Assembly (NCBI GenBank): GCA_023846275.1 | Contig: JAIUJO010000294.1 | Span: 456,610 to 520,609, forward strand | Length of the DNA stretch: 64,000 nt | From: Vanilla planifolia | Taxonomy: Eukaryota > Streptophyta > Magnoliopsida > Asparagales > Orchidaceae | Direction of reading: 5' to 3' | Part shown: positions 11,262 to 23,264 of the stretch, one piece after another | Numbering within the stretch: the first letter of the stretch is position 1 | Layout: every line of letters starts with the position of its first letter | Translations under genes and position numbers: made by a program | Notes under the pieces: generated by a model | The model's input: the letters and a program-made list of their open reading frames with translations, nothing else | Database searches by the model: none | Told to the model about the DNA's origin: nothing

Positions 11262-11490
11262 TTATTTAAAGAAGAAAAAGAGAGAACATAAAAGAATAGA
11301 GATAACAATTAAAAAAATTAAAGAAAGAGAAATGACAAGGAAGAGATTGATAGTAAAGAGAAAGAGGCCAATAATAGTGAATGAGATAATAGCAAAATAA
11401 CACATAATAAAATTATAGTAGGTGAGAGAAGAAAGTGAGAGAATTTTAGAGACATTCAAATGAGGAGAAACAATTTAAAAAAATTAAATA
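11262..11490 (+). repeat. GA-rich purine tract, D monomer without its 5S block
   Basis: A D-type tract (agaggccaataatagtgaat, 11,366-11,385) reached directly from C-type AT-rich DNA near 11,255. The D monomer's 5S block and left part are absent. This explains the 1.80 kb C-to-E spacing here. Confidence 0.7.
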
Positions 11491-12088
11491 AAATTGAAAC
11501 CTTAATAATTAAAGTTGTAATATTTATTAAATATTACATGTTAATGATATATAATATTTAAAAATTATAAAAAATATAAAACATCTTGGACTATTATGGA
11601 TATAACAAATATTTAAAGAATATTTTGATAATTATTTTAATTTTATTATATTTAAAATTTAAATTTAAATAATTAATTAAATAATAAGTATTATATTTAT
11701 TTTAATATATTATTATTATTTGATGTAATAAGAATATCAAACATAAATAATATTTAACACTAATTATTTAATTTAATATTTCTCTTATTTTATAAAGTAA
11801 TATTAATATATTTCAAAACATTTACGCACAACATATATTTATTATTATAAAAATAAATTCATTCAAATTTATAATATATTGTATAAGTTATTTTTCTTGA
11901 TGTTAAACTATATTATAATTATTATTTAATTATATCAGATGATGTGCCACACTAATTTTTACATCAAATAACAAATTTTTTTTAAATTTTCTATTAATAA
12001 TTGGTTACAAAAATAGTATTTATAAATTATAATTTATATTCATTTAAAATCAATTATCAATTGTTATAAAAAAAATGATATGAAAGAA

Positions 12089-12203
12089 TATGTAACAATA
12101 CTCACAAGAGGTCACCCATCCTAAAACAATTCTCAACCGGGCAAATGTAACGATCGAAATACCAATTAGATCTAACACTATAATGCTAATGTTGTAGCAA
12201 ATG
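12089..12203 (-). pseudogene. 5S rRNA-like block 8, type E
   Basis: Begins tatgtaacaatactcacaag, has ggtcacccatcc (12,110-12,121) for box C and taatgctaatgttgtagcaa at the far end. The middle (box A side) is poorly preserved, as in all E copies. Right flank gaaaaagaaaatcatagt is E type. Confidence 0.7.
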
Positions 12204-12499
12204 TATAGAAAAGAAAAAGAAAATCATAGTTGTGCAATTATTATCTTGAAAATAATGAATCTTGATGCATTATAATAATAATTAAATTTTATTCATATAA
12301 AGTTAATAAACAATTGAAAAAAACAATTTTTTTAATAACATAGATGTTAATATAAATGACTTTCTTTTGTTATGTTATCATTCCTATAATTTAAAAATTA
12401 AATTTAATAAATATATATAATTAAAATATATATTTTTCAAATATATTATATATTAAATTTTGATATAAAATAGATTTCTTAAAATTTTTTAGTTAATAT

Positions 12500-12830
12500 T
12501 CTTAAAAAAATAATATAGTTGAGATAATTATTTCAAAAAAGAGAAAAGTTGTAGATTGGTAAGAGAAAGAGAAAAATAATTGAGAGATGAGAGATGATTT
12601 AATGAAGAGAAATAAAAAGAGAGAACATAAATGATGTAGAGAGAATAAAAAAATTAATGAAATAGAAAGAAATGAGAAGTACAGAGTGATAGAGGAGAGA
12701 GGCCAAAAGGAAAATAAAAATATAGAGAATAAAAAACCAAACATGATATTGATAATAAAAAAGATAATTGTGACAATATAATAGATATTAAGATAAGAAG
12801 AAAAAAGTGATAAAAATGATTTAATGAAAG
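12500..12830 (+). repeat. GA-rich purine tract, E monomer
   Basis: Purine-rich with gagaggccaaaaggaaaat near 12,700. The tract and its AT-rich right neighbour give one of the longest minus-strand open frames in the window (12,502-12,936), a low-complexity Ile, Leu, Phe and Ser string with no domain. Confidence 0.7.
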
Positions 12831-13428
12831 CTAAATTTAAGTAATTAAACTTATAATATTTTAAAAAAATTAAAGAAATTAAATTATATATAACATTTAT
12901 TTGTTCTAAGATATAATAATATTTCAAGTTTATCATAGTTTTATAATATTACAAAATTTAAAAGAATGTTTTAACTATTAATACTTAAAAATTAATTAAA
13001 TAGTAATTAATATACCTATTGTAATATATTATCTTTTCTTTACACAATATAAGATCATACAAACAATATTTAAGATTAAAGTAATAATTTGTTATTTCCT
13101 TTTTTTATTAACATAATGTTTCTTTATTTAACAATACAATGTCCATAATATATATTACTATAAACTTAAATTATTTCTATTTTATTATAATTAACATAAG
13201 TCATTTAGCATAATATTAAACAAATTGAATGTTATGTTTTTTAGTATATCATGTGATGTGTCACATTTGTTATTATATGAAATTGACTATAATGTTATAA
13301 AGTTATTATTAAATAGTAATTTCTAAAATGGTAATTATAAATATTTTTTTTTATAATTTAATTTTTCACATCAACATATTTTTAAAATTAATTGTCATTC
13401 ATTAAAAAAGGAATGCTTTGAAAAACAT

Positions 13429-13545
13429 ATACGAAACATCAAGAGTTCCCAAAAGGCCACCAATCTTGAAAGTACTTTTTCCTAGGAATGCCTAACTTTT
13501 GAGTTCTCATTAGATCCACTGCCATATTGTTTGCACAATTACACA
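13429..13545 (-). pseudogene. 5S rRNA-like block 9, type A
   Basis: Contains aaggccaccaatcttgaaag (box C side), cctaggaatgcctaactttt (box A side) and gttctcattagatccac. It lies 1.34 kb from the E block. Right flank gttatcttagttacttgatt is A type. Confidence 0.7.
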
Positions 13546-13654
13546 TTTATGACAAAGATGTTATCTTAGTTACTTGATTATTGTCTTCATGATTATGAAT
13601 CATTTCTGAAATAGTCTAAATTATCAAGTATATTGACTATTTTTAAAAAAATTA

Positions 13655-13790
13655 TGCTTATTGAGAAAGAAATAATCATCTCATAAGAGAGAGAAAGTTA
13701 CCAATTAATAAGTTTAAAATAATGAGAAAAATAAAAATAGAATAAGATATGAGATTTTTTAATAAAAAAGAAAATACATACAATCATACA
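13655..13790 (+). repeat. GA-rich purine tract, A monomer, cut short
   Basis: An A-type tract (gagaaagaaataatcatctc) that stops near 13,790, where the sequence switches to a C-type tail. B, the L segment and the C 5S block are skipped. Confidence 0.65.
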
Positions 13791-13899
13791 TACAAAAAGA
13801 AAATAAATTACATAATAAATATAAATAATAAAATATAATTTCTCAAAAAATATTATATATAAGATTATGAAACATAAAAAATTTTCAAATTTAATAATT

Positions 13900-14265
13900 C
13901 AAGAGCAAAAAAAGTGATATAAAGGTGATGATATTATTTTCAAAGAGAGAAAGTCACTACTAACAAGAGCAAAATAGAAAAAAAATAAAAATAAAGATAT
14001 ATGACAAATCATTGACTAAAAATGAAAAGAAAGAAAGAACATAAAAAAGATTGAAAGAATAAATAAAAAAATAAAAAAGAAAGAAATGAGAAAGTATAGA
14101 AGGATAACGGCCAGTAGGAGAGGCTAAAAATATTAAGATAAAAGGAATAAAGGGACAAATAAGAGAATCTAATCATAGAGAGAAAAAAAAGGGGAGAATT
14201 TGAGAGACATTGAGATAAAGAGAAAAAAGTGAGTGTAACAATTAAATAAAATTAAAATTAAAATA
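13900..14265 (+). repeat. GA-rich purine tract, C monomer without its 5S block
   Basis: A C-type tract (gagaggctaaaaatattaag near 14,120), nearly identical to 17,155-17,510. The 5S block that should precede it is missing. Confidence 0.75.
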
Positions 14266-14748
14266 ATTAAACATTTATAATTTATAAAATATGATAAATG
14301 AATCATAGATATTACTTAATAATGTTAAATTATAAAAAAAAATTATAGGCTTATTATTATTTTAAAAAATTACAAGAATTTAAATTTATTTTTACTATTA
14401 ATAAAATATTATTTTTTATATCTGATATTCAATATTATAATATTCTTTATATTTGAAAACTCATTACAGTGTATAGGTACACCTTTATAAATATTAATTA
14501 ATTCTACTTTATTATAATTAATAAAATATTTTTTTTCTAATAATATAATAAATTAATGTTAATATTTGATTATATCATGTGATTTGTCATATTTAAGATA
14601 TAAAAAATTAACAATAATATTACAATGTTATTTTTAAAACATAACTTAAAAAATATGGTTATAAAATATCATTTACAATAATTTATTATTTCAAAAAATA
14701 TTATTATAAAAAAAAATGTCATTCATTAAAAAAACAGATATTATAAAA

Positions 14749-14857
14749 ATATATTAACACCAATAGATCACCTATCCCAACCCTACACTTATTTAAACAT
14801 ATTTAACTTAAGAGTTCGAATGATATCTTGTGCTATAAGACGAGTGTGGTCGCACTT
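14749..14857 (-). pseudogene. 5S rRNA-like block 10, type D
   Basis: Contains agatcacctatcccaaccct (box C) and atttaacttaagagttcgaa (box A side), ending gagtgtggtcgcactt. Nearly identical to block 13; the two descend from the local duplication. Confidence 0.75.
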
Positions 14858-15204
14858 ACATGCAAAAGATAAAATATCAAAGTTGTGTAATTATATTTCT
14901 AAAATTATTATAGCATTTCAAATGATTTTTACGTTATGAAGAATTCAAAATTTTAAAAAGTTAACATTTTTTATAAATATTGTAACATATTACGATGTCA
15001 ATATTTATTTATATGAAGAAAATAAAAAATTATATGAACTATCATTTTTCATGACATTGAAACAAATACACAATGATTTCTTTTATTATGTTATAATTCT
15101 TATAAATAAAAAATTAAATTAAATAATCAATATAAAAAGTAATATACCAATTAAAAACATTATATATTATACTATATCACAAAAATGATCTCTTAAAAAA
15201 TATT

Positions 15205-15510
15205 AATTATTGAGTTCAAAAGGTGATAATATACGAGGAGGTAACCACTTTGTAAAAGGAGAAAGTCTAGAATTGATAAAAAGAAAAGGGAGAAAATAGA
15301 AGAGGTAGAGATAACAAATAAAAAAGTTAAAGAAAGAGAAGTGACAAAGAAGAGATGGATAGCATAGAGAGAATGGCCAATAAGAGTATAACAAGATAAA
15401 AAATGAAAAGGCAAATAATATAATGATAATATGTGAGAGAAGAAAGTGAGTCAATTTTAGAGACATTTAAAAAAAGAAAAAAATTTAGAAAATAATTAAA
15501 TAAGAGCAAA
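15205..15510 (+). repeat. GA-rich purine tract, D monomer
   Basis: Has the D-type gaatggccaataagagtata (15,370-15,389). Overlapping minus-strand open frames here recur, almost unchanged, at 18,430-18,703, because the DNA is duplicated rather than because the protein is conserved. Confidence 0.75.
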
Positions 15511-16050
15511 ACCATTAGTTCTATTATTTTTATGAATATTAAATTTATTTTAAAATATTTTCACAATTTATCTTATTTTTTTAATAGTATTATATTTAAA
15601 ATTAAATAAATTTATTAAATAATAAATATCATAATGATTTTAATATATTATCTTTATGTGATGTAATATAGATATTAAAAGTAAATTTTATTTATTAATA
15701 ATTATTTAGCTTCATATTTCCTTTTTATTATATTGTAATATTAATGTATTTAAATTCTTTTATACATAACATATACATTATAATTTAAATATAAATTAAT
15801 TCTAATTTATTATACTTTATATAAGTTATTTTTCTCAACATTAAAAAATATTAAAATTATTATTTTATTACGTCATATGATGTGTCACACTTATAATTAC
15901 CTTAAATTGATAAAATTTTTGTAAAGTTGTTACTAATAATTAATTACAAAAATATTATTTATAAACTATAATTAATAGTCATTTAGTTTTCTAAAAAAAC
16001 ATTTTTAAAAATAAATTATCAATACTTAAAAAAAATAATGCTATGAAAAA

Positions 16051-16165
16051 ATTCTTAAAAATAATCTCAAGAGGTTACTCTTCAGAAAACAACTCTCACA
16101 CAAGCAACCTTAACATTTAACCTACTAAATAGATCTACTCTATAATGCTATTGTAGTCTCATATT
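16051..16165 (-). pseudogene. 5S rRNA-like block 11, type E
   Basis: Weak on its own (aagaggttactcttcagaaa, ctcacacaagcaacctta, ctataatgctattgtagtct). Secure by position, 1.30 kb from D, and by close match to block 14. Confidence 0.6.
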
Positions 16166-16439
16166 CATAGAAAAGAAAAAGAATCATTGTTGTGATATTA
16201 TTATCTTGAAAATAATAACTCATGATGTATAATAATAATAATATTTTCATTACATAAAATTAATAAAAAATTTTATTTTGTAAAAGATAGATATAATATA
16301 TGTACTTTTTTTTGTTATGTTGTAATTCTAATAATTTAAAATTTAAATTTAATAAACATATAAATAATTAAATATAAATTTTTCAAATATATTATAAATT
16401 AAATATAGATATATAAAAGATTTCTTAAATTTTGTCAAT

Positions 16440-16560
16440 TAATGTTCACAAAAAGAGAAAATACAGAAAGAGATAACTACCTTAAAAGAGTGAAAAAATT
16501 ATAGATTGATAAGAGCATGGAAAGTAAAAAAATAATAATGAAGATATTACAAATTATTTA
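16440..16560 (+). repeat. GA-rich purine tract, E monomer, cut short
   Basis: The E-type tract stops near 16,560 and the sequence enters the last 100 bases of an L segment. A, B and most of L are skipped. Confidence 0.65.
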
Positions 16561-16564
16561 ATCG

Positions 16565-16680
16565 AAATATTTTATATTAAATTAATCATGATTCATAGTA
16601 ATTCACCTCACTCTTACTTAACCTGACCTCAAACATCTTATTAAAAATAATTATCTTTTAGGAGAACAAGTAGTGCCACG
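16565..16680 (+). repeat. L segment copy 4 (tail only)
   Basis: Only the common end is present: catgattcatagtaattcac, ttaacctgacctcaaacatc and ttatcttttaggagaac, leading straight into a C-type 5S block. No LTR-like hairpin remains. Confidence 0.75.
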
Positions 16681-16685
16681 AAAAG

Positions 16686-16804
16686 TATGTGTAGTATAAG
16701 GACATCTCATGTCTTGACCAAATCCAATTGTACTCTAACCCAAGCTTGCTTAACTTTTTAGTTTTATTGGCATAGAGTGCCATAATGCTAGTGTGGTGAA
16801 AAAT
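16686..16804 (-). pseudogene. 5S rRNA-like block 12, type C
   Basis: Starts tatgtgtagtataaggacat. Strong through tactctaacccaagcttgct (16,731-16,750) and gccataatgctagtgtggtg. The box C region (about 16,711-16,725) is less clear than in other C copies. Followed by D 1.30 kb away. Confidence 0.8.
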
Positions 16805-17154
16805 ATGTGCAAAAAACAAATAATCGTAGTTGCACGATTATCGTTATGAAAATTGTGAACCATTTTAAAAGTTCCAAAATTAACAAGTAAATGTATTAAA
16901 ATGTTTTTTGTGCTTATTTTTTCTATCACAGCATATTTTTAATATTAATAGATTATTTATAGAAAATAAATAAATAATTTATATAAACTAAAAAATTTTA
17001 AAACATTGATATTAATAAATAAGAATTTCTTTCATTATACTATAATACATAGAAATAGAAAATAAATTACATAATAAATATAAATAGTAAAATATAATTT
17101 CTCTTAAATATTATATATAAGATTATGAAACATAAAAAATTTTCAAATTTAATA

Positions 17155-17510
17155 ATTCAAGAGCAAAAAAAGTGATATAAAGATGATTGTTATTTTCTTA
17201 GAGAGAAAGTTACAACTAACAAGTGAAAAATAGAAAAAAATAAAAATAAAGAGATATGAGAGATGATTGAAAAAAAATGAAAAAAGGAAAGAACATAAAA
17301 AAGATTGAAAGAACAAATAAAAAATAAAAGAGAAAGAAATGAGAAAGCATAGAAGGATAATGGCCAGTGAGAGAGGCTAAAAATATTAAGTTATAGAGAA
17401 TAAAGGGACAAATAAGAGGATGCTCATCATAGAAAAAAAAGTGGGAGAATTTGAGAGACATTGAGATAAAGAGGAAAAAGTGAGTGTAACAGTTAAATAA
17501 AATTTAAATC
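17155..17510 (+). repeat. GA-rich purine tract, C monomer
   Basis: Near-identical to 13,900-14,265, including gagaggctaaaaatattaag (17,372-17,391). Confidence 0.75.
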
Positions 17511-17988
17511 AAAATAATTAAACTTTTATAATTTATATAATGTGATAAATGAATCTCATATATTACTTAATAATGTTAAATTATAAAAACAAATTATAGG
17601 TTTATTATTATTTTAAAAAATTACAAGTATTTAAATTTATTTTTACTATTAATAAAATATTATTTTTTATATTTGATATTCTATGTCATAATATTCTTTA
17701 TATTTGAAAACTCATTATAGTGTATATGTACACAATTATAAATATTAATTAATTCTACTTTATTATAATTAATAAATTATTTTTTCGCAAATAATAAAAA
17801 AATTAAAATTAATATTTGATTATATCTTGTGATTTGTCATATTTAAGATATAAGAAATTAACAATAATATTACAAAGTTATTTTTAAAACAAAACTTAAA
17901 AAATATAGTTATAAACTATCATTTACAATAATTTATTATTTCAAAAAATATTATTATAAAAATCAATTGTCATTCATTAAAAAAAAGA

Positions 17989-18093
17989 TATTAACACAAA
18001 TAGATCACCTATCCCAACCCTACACTTATTTAAACATATTTAACTTAAGAGTTGGAATGATATCTTATGCTATAAGGCTAGTGTGGTCACACT
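17989..18093 (-). pseudogene. 5S rRNA-like block 13, type D
   Basis: Duplicate of block 10: atcacctatcccaaccctac, taacttaagagttggaatga, ctagtgtggtcacact. Right flank gataaaatatcaaagttgtg is the D signature. The short + strand open frame over this block (17,967-18,176) is accidental. Confidence 0.75.
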
Positions 18094-18444
18094 TACATGC
18101 AAAAGATAAAATATCAAAGTTGTGTAATTATATTTCTAAAATTATTATAACATTTCAACTGATTTTTATGTTATGAAGCATTGAAAATTTTTAAAAGTTA
18201 AAATTTTTTATAAATATTGTAATATATTACGATGTCAATATTTATTTATATGAAGTAAATAAAAAATTATATGAACTATCATTTTTCATGACATTGAAAC
18301 AAATACACAATGATTTCTTTTATTATGTTATAATTCTTATAAATAAAAAATTAAATTAAATAATATATATAAAAAATAATATACCTATTAAAAAATTTAT
18401 ATATTATACTATATCACAAAAATGATGTCTTAAAAAATATTAAT

Positions 18445-18745
18445 TATTGAGTTGAAAAGGCGATAATATACGAGGAGGTATCCACTTTCTAAAAGGAGAA
18501 AGTCTAGAATTAATAAAAAGAAATGGGTGAAAAGAGAAGAGGTAGAGATAACAAATAGAAAAGTTAAAGAAAGAGAAGTGACATAGAAGAGATGGATAGC
18601 ATAGAGAGAATGGCCAATAAGAGTGTAACAAGATAAAAAATGAAAAGACAAATAATAGAATGATAATATGTGAGAGAAGAAAGTGAGAGAATTTTAGAGA
18701 CATTGAAAAAAGAAAAAATTTAGAAAAAAATCACATAAAAAAAAA
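18445..18745 (+). repeat. GA-rich purine tract, D monomer
   Basis: Near-identical to 15,205-15,510, with agaatggccaataagagtgt near 18,610. Confidence 0.75.
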
Positions 18746-19284
18746 CCTTTAGTTCTATTATTATTAGGAATATTTAAATTATTTAAAAAATATTTAACAA
18801 TTTATTTCATTTTTTAATAGTATTATATTAAAAATAATTAAATTATTTAAATAATAAATATCATATTGAGTTTAATATTTTATCTTTATGTGATGTAATA
18901 TAGATATTAAAAGTAAATTTTATTTATTAATAATTTTTTAGTTTTATATTTCCTCTTTATTATATTGTAATATTAATGTATTTAAATTCTTTTACACATA
19001 ACATATACATTCTAATTTAAATATAAATTAATTCTAATTTATTGTACTTTATATAAGTTATTTTTCTGAACATTAAACTATATTATAATTATTATTTTAT
19101 TATGTCATATGATGTGTCACACTTATAATTACATTAAATTGATAAAATTTTAATCAAGTTGTTACAAATAATTAATTACAAAAAAATTATTTATAAACTA
19201 TAATTAATAGTTATTTAGTTTTCTAAAATTAACATTTTTTAAAATTAAATTATCAATACTTAAAAAAGATAATTCTATGAAAAA

Positions 19285-19397
19285 ATGATTAAAAATAATC
19301 TCAAGAGGTCACTCATCATAAAACAACTCTCACACAAGCAATCTTAACATTCAACGTACTAAATAGATCTACTCTATAATCCTAATGTAGTCTCATA
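19285..19397 (-). pseudogene. 5S rRNA-like block 14, type E
   Basis: Duplicate of block 11, slightly closer to 5S: aagaggtcactcatcataaa (19,303-19,322) keeps more of box C. The next A block is only 0.79 kb away because most of the E tail is missing. Confidence 0.65.
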
Positions 19398-19674
19398 TTC
19401 ATAGAAAAGAAAAAGAATCATTGTTGTGATATTATTATCTTGAAAATAATAACTCATGATGTATAATAATAATAATAATATTTTAATTACATAAAATAAA
19501 TAAAAAATTTAATTTTTTTAAAGATAGATATAATATATATAGTATTTTTTTTATGTTATCGTTCTAATAATTTAAATTTTAAATTTAATAAATATATAAA
19601 TAATTAAATATATATTTTTCAAATATATTATTCATTAAATATAGATATATAAAAAATTTCTTAAATTTTGTCAA

Positions 19675-19845
19675 TTAATGTTCATAAAAAGAGATAATAC
19701 AAAAAGAGATAACAACCTTAAAAGAGAGAGAAAAATTATTCATTGATAAGAGCACGATAAGTGAAAAAATATTAATGAAGAAATTAGATATTATTTAACA
19801 AAGTGAAAGAAAAGAGAGAATATAAAAGATGTGGAGAGTATAAAT
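19675..19845 (+). repeat. GA-rich purine tract, E monomer, cut short
   Basis: Purine-rich from ttcataaaaagagataatac to gatgtggagagtataa. Near 19,845 it joins the spacer that leads to the next A block, an internal loss of about 0.5 kb. Confidence 0.65.
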
Positions 19846-20071
19846 ATGTTATTTATCTCAATATTAAGCAAATTTAAAGTTATTATTTTATTACATTATG
19901 TGAGATGTTATCTTAATTATTAAATGAAATTAATAATAATGCTATAATTTTAATATTAAATATTAATCACTAAAATTCTAATAATTATTTTTTTTAATAC
20001 TTTAAGTTTTGTAATATTAATATATTATTAAAATTAATTATCATTCATAAAAATATTCAATGCTTTGGAAA

Positions 20072-20187
20072 ATGTGTAACATGAAGACTTCTCAGTAGGT
20101 CACTGATCCCAATAGTAGTTTTAGCTAAGAATGTCTAATGTTGGATTTCTAAATTGATTCACTATTACAATGTTTGTGTGGTGGCAC
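20072..20187 (-). pseudogene. 5S rRNA-like block 15, type A
   Basis: Best preserved at its left end: atgtgtaacatgaagacttc, tcagtaggtcactgatccca. It ends gtgtggtggcacaag. The middle is weak. B is skipped to the right and an L segment follows. Confidence 0.7.
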
Positions 20188-20559
20188 AAGCATGCAATAC
20201 ACTTTGTCTTCATTGTGTGATTGTTGCATTAAAGATAATGAATTATTTCTTAAATATTCTAAATTATATAGTATATGAAATATTTTTAAAAAATTATTCC
20301 TATCATATATGTCGTAATTTATTCTAATACAAATATTTTATTACATAAAATTAAAAAAATAATGATTTAAACTATTGCTTTAAAAATTGATGATATTAAT
20401 ACATAATTTATTCTTTCAAAATGTTATTTTTCTTATAAAAAAGCTAAATTAGGTAAAAGAACATAAATAAAAAATATATAATTATTATTAATATTATCTA
20501 TTAAAATATGTAATTTTACATAATTCATAAATGTTGCTAATTTATTAACATAAAAATTG

Positions 20560-20885
20560 ATAATATGGAAAGAAATAATTATTCAAAAATGGAGAAAAAG
20601 TTATGGATTAATTAGAGTGGAATAAAAAAAATTAATACTTAAGATAGATGAGAGATTACTTAATGAAGAAGACAAGAAAAAAAATAGAGGAGATAAAGAG
20701 AAAAGTAAAAAATGAAAGGAAAACGAACGAGAAATTAAGAAAGAATAGTGGAAAGAGAGGCCAAGAAGAATATTAGGATATAGATAATGAAGAAACCAAA
20801 AGGAAACGATAATAGAGGGAGAAAAAGATGAGAAAATATTAGAGATATTTAAAAAAAATTAGAGAAATAATTAAATGAAAGTTAA
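20560..20885 (+). repeat. GA-rich purine tract, A monomer
   Basis: Purine-rich with gagaggccaagaagaatatt (20,755-20,774), the A-type signature, recurring near 30,473. Confidence 0.7.
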
Positions 20886-21234
20886 ATATTACTAATAAAA
20901 CTTAAATTATTTATAAAAATATAACATGTTAAACTTATGTATTATTTAAGAATAATAAAATATAAAAAATATTTGAGATATATTATTCCTTTATAATTTA
21001 AAAAATATATATTCAATAAAATTTTTTATTTTTAATTTAATATATTTTTACTTTTAAAATTCTATAATGTAATATTTCTATATTTAAAAAATTAAATACA
21101 CAATATATAAATTAAATCATAAAAAAAATAATTATAATTTATTATAACAAATATAATTATTTTACTAAATATTTAGCAAATTTACGTTATTATCTTATTA
21201 TTTCTAAAGATGTTCTATATTTATATAAGATGCT

Positions 21235-22785
21235 AGCAAACTAAAGTAGTTGCATGTTTACAGCAGCAGGTAACCGACTAAATTAATCAGAGAGGTTACA
21301 AAAATAACTATAAGGGGAAAAGAACAATGCCAAAGTTGGAACAAAAATTGCCAAAAATTCTACAAGGCAAATTTTGAAATTGTTGCATTAAGAAGCACAG
21401 TTCGATCACGAAATTCGTGATTAAACGATCAACACAACACACCATGTTTGAATTGAAAAATTCTTTTAGCCATGCAATCTCCAAAGGAACCACAATAACT
21501 ACAAGAAAATTAAATTGATCAAAGATGCAACAAGTTCACAAAAATACCAATGAGGGAAGAACAATGCTGGCGACCAATGTAGGATGAAACACCTAAACTT
21601 TTTCTGCACAGTGAATTTTTGAATTGGGGAAAGAAGATGGATTGTCCGATCGCACATTTTTCAATCCAACCACAGTATTTTATCATTCAAAAAATTAATT
21701 CTTGCAGACGTTCGATCACGCCATATTGCGATAGCAAGTTTCGTATTTCTTTCATAGACCAAGCAAAACCCTGTCATAAGATCACAATTCTGATCTCACG
21801 GACAAGACCAATTTCGTTGTTTTAAAGGCGTGGATTCATTTGCATATGATCAATCGCTCAGTTTTTGTGATCTGACGAATCCTGGAGCATTCTGATAAAC
21901 CGGCGGCTAAGTAAAAGCTATTTTAGCCTTTTCTGAGCTGTTGGTTAAATTTTTTTGTTTTTTTCTAATTAAAATATTACAAAATCTGTGAAAATTCTTA
22001 CAACTAAATTTTTCGTTTGTAAGTGCTTTTACTTTTCCTAATTTGCATATAAATAAATGATTTTTTCACGAAAATAAGAACAAAAATTTTGATGCGATCC
22101 TAAGAAAATAACTCAACCTGTTATTCTATCGTTCCCCTGATAGTTTTCATATCTTGCTGTGCCATTTACTCATCAAGCTCTTCAAATTCATTTCATTCTC
22201 AAATCACCTAAATTATTAATTTCCTTGAAATTTAATTCATTTAATTAACATAATTGGGCCACTTCGATGGTTTCTTGATGCGTAAGATTTTATTTATATT
22301 TATTTTGATTTAATGTCAACGAATGTCTTTTTTTTCTTTTATTTTGTTATAAGCATGTGGTTACCTAATCCATTTATTTCATTGTATGACCATAGTAGTC
22401 TATCTCATTTGACTCTTTGTTAGCCAACAAGTCTATTGTTGAAAGGCTTATATTATTTTGTGTTTGTGTAGCTTTTTTCGGGGTGGACGTATGCTTTTTT
22501 TAAATGTCAAACAAGCTAAAAATCAATTGTTTACATCTCTAATTACTTTTGATTTTTTAATTACATGGCCTTTAAAAATTTTAATAATATTTTAAAATAA
22601 AATGAAAATTTATAAAAAATTATTTTATATATATGTTAAACTTTATTAAAACTGCTATAAATAAGTTATTAAAATATTTTGTAATAAATTATTTTTTTTT
22701 CATGGCAATTCATTTCATTCTTGTTGAAGCTCCTTCGAACATCTTATCAAATTAATTATCTTTCAGGAGAAAAAGGAGTGCTATG
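21235..22785 (+). repeat. L segment copy 5 (complete right part, shortened left)
   Basis: Enters from an A tail near 21,225 at gctagcaaactaaagtag. The duplicated module is very clear: gttacaaaaataactataag (21,295) and ttcacaaaaataccaatgag (21,536), each followed by gaacaatgc and, further on, a ttttgaaattgt or ttttgaattggg word, about 240 bp apart. Other words are gcatataaataaatgatt (about 22,044), gatcctaagaaaataact and the hairpin at 22,479-22,517. It is the least AT-rich part of the window. Confidence 0.8.
22030..22560 (+). mobile_element. LTR-like fossil, Ty1/copia-type end region (in L copy 5)
   Basis: TATA-like word at about 22,045, T-rich body, then ggggtggacgtatgc (22,480-22,494). A decayed relic in the same place as in the other L copies. 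Confidence 0.4.
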
Positions 22786-22791
22786 AAAAAA

Positions 22792-22908
22792 TATGTGGAT
22801 CATGAAGACTTCTCGAGAGGTGACCCATCCCAATAGTACTCTATCCTAAGCATGCTTAACTTTTGAGTTTTAATATGATCAAGCAATATAATTTTGATGT
22901 TGTCATAA
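22792..22908 (-). pseudogene. 5S rRNA-like block 16, type C (best preserved)
   Basis: The most 5S-like stretch in the window: catgaagacttctcgagagg, tgacccatcccaatagtact, ctatcctaagcatgcttaac and ttttgagttttaatatgatc follow each other without a gap (22,801-22,880). On the minus strand this reads as plant 5S from the end of helix I through box C, intermediate element and box A. A run of T follows on the minus strand (ttttttcatagcactcc), as expected for a Pol III stop, though such runs are common here. Transcription is possible but not shown. Confidence 0.88.
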
Positions 22909-23264
22909 ATACAATAAAAATATAAAAAACCATGGTTGCATGACTATTGTTTCGAAAATAGTGAATCATATTAAAACGTTTCTAAATTAACATGTCAATA
23001 TATCAAAACTTTTTATATGCTTATTATGTTTATCATACTACTTTGTAATATTAACAAATTATTTATATGAAATAAAAAAAATTTCAATAGACTTTTATTT
23101 TTTATAAACTTGACGTTAATACATATGTATCTCTTCCATTATATATCATTATTAAAAATAAAAAAACTAAATCACTTAAAAATATAAATAATAAAATATA
23201 TACTTATCATAAATATTATTTATTAGATTATGAAACATAAGGCATTTTGAAGTGTTGATAATTG

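Larger units (their letters stand above)
13795..16560. repeat. Segmental duplicate, left copy (C tail, D, E)
   Basis: This block closely matches 17,060-19,800 at an offset of about 3,240-3,260. Long near-identical runs cover the C purine tract, the whole D monomer with its 5S block, and the E 5S block to partway into the E purine tract. Differences are scattered single bases. I estimate similarity in the low-to-mid 90s percent by eye, far above the general type-to-type similarity. Confidence 0.85.
17060..19800. repeat. Segmental duplicate, right copy (C tail, D, E)
   Basis: Partner of 13,795-16,560. This copy sits in the canonical order (its C 5S block at 16,686 is present), so it looks like the source arrangement. 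The left copy, which lacks the C 5S block, looks like the derived one. That direction is an inference. Confidence 0.8.

Noticed and set aside
12502-12936. Longest minus-strand open frame (144 codons), and similar Phe/Leu/Ser-rich frames at 2,361, 5,444, 9,192, 28,894 and 31,677
   Set aside because: They lie over GA-rich tracts, so the reverse strand reads as TTT, CTT, TCT and TCC codons. They have no domain, vary in frame between homologous monomers, and mimic membrane proteins by composition only.
15193-18703. Similar open frames at 15,193-15,466 and 18,430-18,703 that could suggest a conserved protein
   Set aside because: The whole 2.75 kb around them is duplicated, spacer included, so the likeness reflects DNA duplication rather than protein constraint.
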